Assembly (NCBI GenBank): GCA_900769055.1
Contig: CAAGFF010000060.1
Location: forward strand, 1 to 26,794
Direction: 5' to 3'
From: an uncultured Prevotella sp.
GTDB taxonomy: Bacteria; Bacteroidota; Bacteroidia; Bacteroidales; Bacteroidaceae
Length of the DNA stretch: 26,794 nt
The position numbers and the translations under genes were made by a program. Below the pieces are notes generated by a model, which searched no databases, was not told the DNA's origin, and saw only the letters and a program-made list of their open reading frames with translations. This document shows, piece by piece, positions 25,142-26,794 of the stretch; position 1 is the stretch's first letter, and the number at the start of each line of letters is the position of its first letter.

Positions 25142-25887
25142 AAATTCATCTACCACATCTACCACCACACTACATAACAAGCTGTGCACTAAGTGTTTAG
25201 GTGGTGGTAGAAGTGGTGGTAGAAGGGTGGTAGCAGTGGTAGAATATTTTTACTTTAAGGGTTTCACGATACTTTTAGTGCTATTATTTTGAAAAGTAAC
25301 TACTCGGCAAAGACGAACCCTGAACACAGAGATCGCTCTCTTACCCAGCGGACCTCGAAGAGGTCACACTGCATATTAACCGAGGGACATAGTCCTTCGG
25401 ATATTTCCAATGAGTGCATCCACAAGACATACGCGCCATGGCGTGCTGGCACGCCATGGCGCACGTTTGGGACAAACGTTTGCTATATCCAGACGTTCGT
25501 GTCCTGCAGAGCTTTGCCCCCCTTCGCATATCCTGTGTTTGGGCAAACGTTTGTTCCAAACGTGCGCCATGGGCAAGGCCCACGGCGCGTATGTCTAAGG
25601 GGTGAGAGTTTGCGCAATCCGAAGGACTACGTCCCTCGGTTAATATGCAGTGTGACCTCTTCGAGGTCCGCTGGGTAAGAGAGCGATCTCTGTGTTCAGG
25701 GTTCGTCTTTGACGAGTAGTTACTTGAAAAACTTTCTAGGTTAAAACGTTACGAAAAAGGCCCCGATTTCAAGTATTTTTAGTTAAAGTAAAAATATTCT
25801 ACCACTACTACCACCCCATCTACCACCACCTAAATAGTTGTATACCAATGTTTTAACCCCTAAGTGGTAGATGTGGTAGAAGAATTT
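25142..25887. repeat. 746-bp nested palindrome (large inverted-repeat element)
   Basis: Four pairs of arms are arranged concentrically. Outermost, 25142-25165 pairs with 25864-25887 (23 of 24). Next, GGTGGTAGA-rich 25196-25258 pairs with 25783-25834, imperfect, the right arm lacking one 12-bp unit. The main arms 25294-25402 and 25617-25725 match at 107 of 109 without a gap. Innermost, 25426-25437 with 25584-25595 (12 of 12) and 25454-25483 with 25543-25572 (29 of 30). About 59 nt form the centre. Each inner arm also contains its own hairpin: GCGCCATGGCGTGC-TG-GCACGCCATGGCGC on the left and a one-mismatch version on the right, plus CAAACGTTTG palindromes. Frames on both strands within it are mirror images of each other and show no protein family. 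Confidence 0.93.
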
Positions 25888-25914
25888 AAAAATTACAGAT
25901 AGGGGCCGTGATGA

Positions 25915-26046
25915 GAAAACCATTGGTTTCCTGTGTGAAAACCAGCGAGTTTCTTACTGAAAAACGCCGTTTTTCGGTGTGAAAACCGCTGTTTTATTTT
26001 TGTAAAACGCCGTTTTTCGGGGCGAAAACCGCCGTTTTCTTATTTG
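25915..26046. repeat. three tandem 43-44-bp repeats with internal palindromes
   Basis: Units start at about 25915, 25959 and 26002. The second and third are close copies (AAAACGCCGTTTTTCGG, then GAAAACCGC and GTTTT); the first is degenerate (GAAAACCATTGGTTTCCTG, then GAAAACCAGCGAGTTTC). Each unit contains small palindromes such as GAAAAC-CGCC-GTTTTC. There are no unique spacers of the kind a CRISPR array would have. Confidence 0.8.
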
Positions 26047-26195
26047 CGACTTTGCTACTTCGCATCAGATAAAGACAAAACATGCTTGTTCATATTATAT
26101 TGTTATTCAACTTTCAATTTAGTTGTATATGAGTTTTTGAGCACGCCCCGAACCAACGGTCGCTGGCCGAAGGGAAAAGCAAGGGGCAAAAGTCC

Positions 26196-26371
26196 ATAGC
26201 CCAGGGCAGAGCGTAGCGACACCCTGGGTATTGGTCGTTGCGGACTATTTGAGCGCTGTAAGCGCAAAAGCGATATTGACATCCATTGCTTATGTATGCT
26301 TTTGCGCTTACAGCGCGCATTGATTATATTCCCATATACCCAGGGTGTCGCTACGCTCTGCCCTGGGCTAT
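26196..26371. repeat. second nested palindrome with perfect 36-bp arms
   Basis: Arms 26196-26231 and 26336-26371 are perfect inverted copies (36 of 36). Inside them 26253-26271 and 26298-26316 are perfect 19-bp inverted copies. Each 36-bp arm itself contains CCCAGGG...CCCTGGG and can fold alone. A third, direct copy of the TTTTGCGCTTACAGCGC motif lies just outside at 26375-26392. The CCCAGGG-GTCGCTACGC-CCCTGGG sequence resembles an interspersed repeat I recall from Bacteroidetes genomes, which I cannot verify here. No reading frame of note. Confidence 0.92.
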
Positions 26372-26400
26372 GCTCTTTTGCGCTTACAGCGCGTGCTGAT

Positions 26401-26514
26401 AACCTCATAACCTTACAACCTCATAACCTCACAACCTTATAACCTCACAAACCTCACAACCTCATAACCTTAGAACCTCATAACCTTACAAACCTCATAA
26501 CCTTATATATAATA
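26401..26514. repeat. degenerate 8-10-bp AACCTNANA tandem array
   Basis: About a dozen units of the type AACCTCATA, AACCTTACA or AACCTCACA run head to tail, with occasional one-base insertions (for example AACCTCACAA). The array ends in a small hairpin ACCTTAT / ATAAGGT (about 26497-26516). It lies about 145 bp upstream of the TonB-dependent receptor start. It resembles a slippage-prone microsatellite; it is outside any coding region. Confidence 0.85.
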
Positions 26515-26577
26515 AGGTGTAACCGCAACTTAACATATTTTAAATATAATTGTAACGTATATATTGAAAAATTTGTA

Positions 26578-26585
26578 TAATTTTG
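26578..26585 (+). promoter_or_regulatory. possible -7 box for the TonB-dependent receptor
   Basis: TAATTTTG matches TAnnTTTG and lies 74 nt upstream of the start codon. No TTTG occurs 19-20 nt further upstream, so the -33 element is poor. It is the only candidate close to the gene. Confidence 0.45.
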
Positions 26586-26659
26586 CATCGGATAACAATT
26601 ACGAATGATAATCACTTAATTTCTACACATATTTTTTTTAATTAACAATTTACAAAGTT

Positions 26660-26794
26660 ATGCAGAAAAAGATTGCTATTCTTGCTGCTATGTTGATGAT
26701 GGTTTTGTCATCAGCAATGGCTCAGGTTACAACTTCTGGCATTAATGGTAAGGTTACACTTGAGGCCACAGGCGAGGAAGTCATTGGTGCTTCC
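26660..26794 (+). CDS. TonB-dependent outer-membrane receptor, N-terminal fragment (runs off right edge)
   Basis: The first 45 codons of a gene that continues beyond the window. Residues 1-21 form a signal peptide (MQKKIAILAAMLMMVLSSAMA), cut before Q22. The next residues, VTTSGINGKVTLEATGEEVI then GAS, match the start of the carboxypeptidase-regulatory-like (CarboxypepD_reg) domain that precedes the plug in Bacteroidetes TonB-dependent receptors of the SusC or OmpA-like kind. Such proteins import glycans or other ligands across the outer membrane using TonB. Without the plug and barrel the substrate and exact class cannot be told; the QVTTSGxxG opening is more like the Oar/OmpA-like class than classical SusC. 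Confidence 0.75.
   Translation, partial: MQKKIAILAAMLMMVLSSAMAQVTTSGINGKVTLEATGEEVIGAS

Noticed and set aside
25289..25678. Overlapping frames on both strands inside the large palindrome
   Set aside because: The frames are mirror images created by the inverted repeat and share the same translated ends; no protein family is recognisable.
26232..26335. Invertible promoter between the 36-bp arms
   Set aside because: No TTTG-N19-TAnnTTTG match is found on either strand within the segment, and no recombinase gene is in the window. Kept only as a hypothesis to test.
26103..26408. 101-codon minus-strand frame across the second palindrome
   Set aside because: It is made of inverted-repeat sequence (ALGYGL-type translations of the CCCAGGG repeat) and is not a credible gene.

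Overview
The window looks like a chromosomal segment from a Bacteroidales bacterium, most likely Prevotella or a close relative (Segatella, Hallella). Four things point there. The ribosomal proteins are of Bacteroidetes type. Several genes have Bacteroidetes-type promoters (TTTG, 19-20 nt spacer, TAnnTTTG). One surface protein ends in a Prevotella-style GVYIINGKKVV tail. There are also a small protein of the MKKTY..P..V type, a DUF3467 gene and a TonB-dependent receptor. The genus is an inference from memory of these families, not from a search.

Layout. (1) 1-3212, minus strand: a secreted multidomain surface protein (639-3017) with its own promoter, followed by a 59-residue small protein (439-618) and the N-terminal 134 residues of a RecD-like helicase that runs off the left edge. 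(2) 3178-21554, minus strand: one unbroken str-S10-spc-alpha ribosomal super-operon, read right to left as rpsL-rpsG-fusA-rpsJ-rplC-rplD-rplW-rplB-rpsS-rplV-rpsC-rplP-rpmC-rpsQ-rplN-rplX-rplE-rpsN-rpsH-rplF-rplR-rpsE-rpmD-rplO-secY-map-infA-rpmJ-rpsM-rpsK-rpsD-rpoA-rplQ. It has a promoter upstream of rpsL and a strong terminator after rplQ. There is no tuf between fusA and rpsJ and no adk between secY and map. Most spacers are short (0-50 nt). Three are long and contain inverted repeats that look regulatory: rpsL-rpsG (262 nt), rpmJ-rpsM (106 nt) and fusA-rpsJ (97 nt). (3) 21600-22361: a DUF3467 gene on the minus strand, with a 22-bp alternating tandem repeat between its stop codon and its terminator. 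(4) 22453-25095, plus strand: a secreted GH35 beta-galactosidase with its own consensus promoter and terminator. (5) 24991-26514: about 1.5 kb without protein genes, made almost entirely of repeats. It holds a 746-bp nested palindrome whose central arms match at 107 of 109 bases, a triple 43-44-bp repeat, a second nested palindrome with perfect 36-bp arms, and an array of 8-10-bp AACCTNANA-type units. (6) 26660-end, plus strand: the start of a TonB-dependent outer-membrane receptor.

Most of the sequence is core housekeeping (ribosome, RNA polymerase alpha, Sec translocon, methionine aminopeptidase, IF-1, EF-G). The accessory edges deal with the cell surface and glycans. The unusual content is the repeat island at 25.0-26.5 kb, the repeat in the DUF3467 3' UTR, and the structured spacers inside the ribosomal operon, which do not obviously match the E. 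coli regulatory sites.
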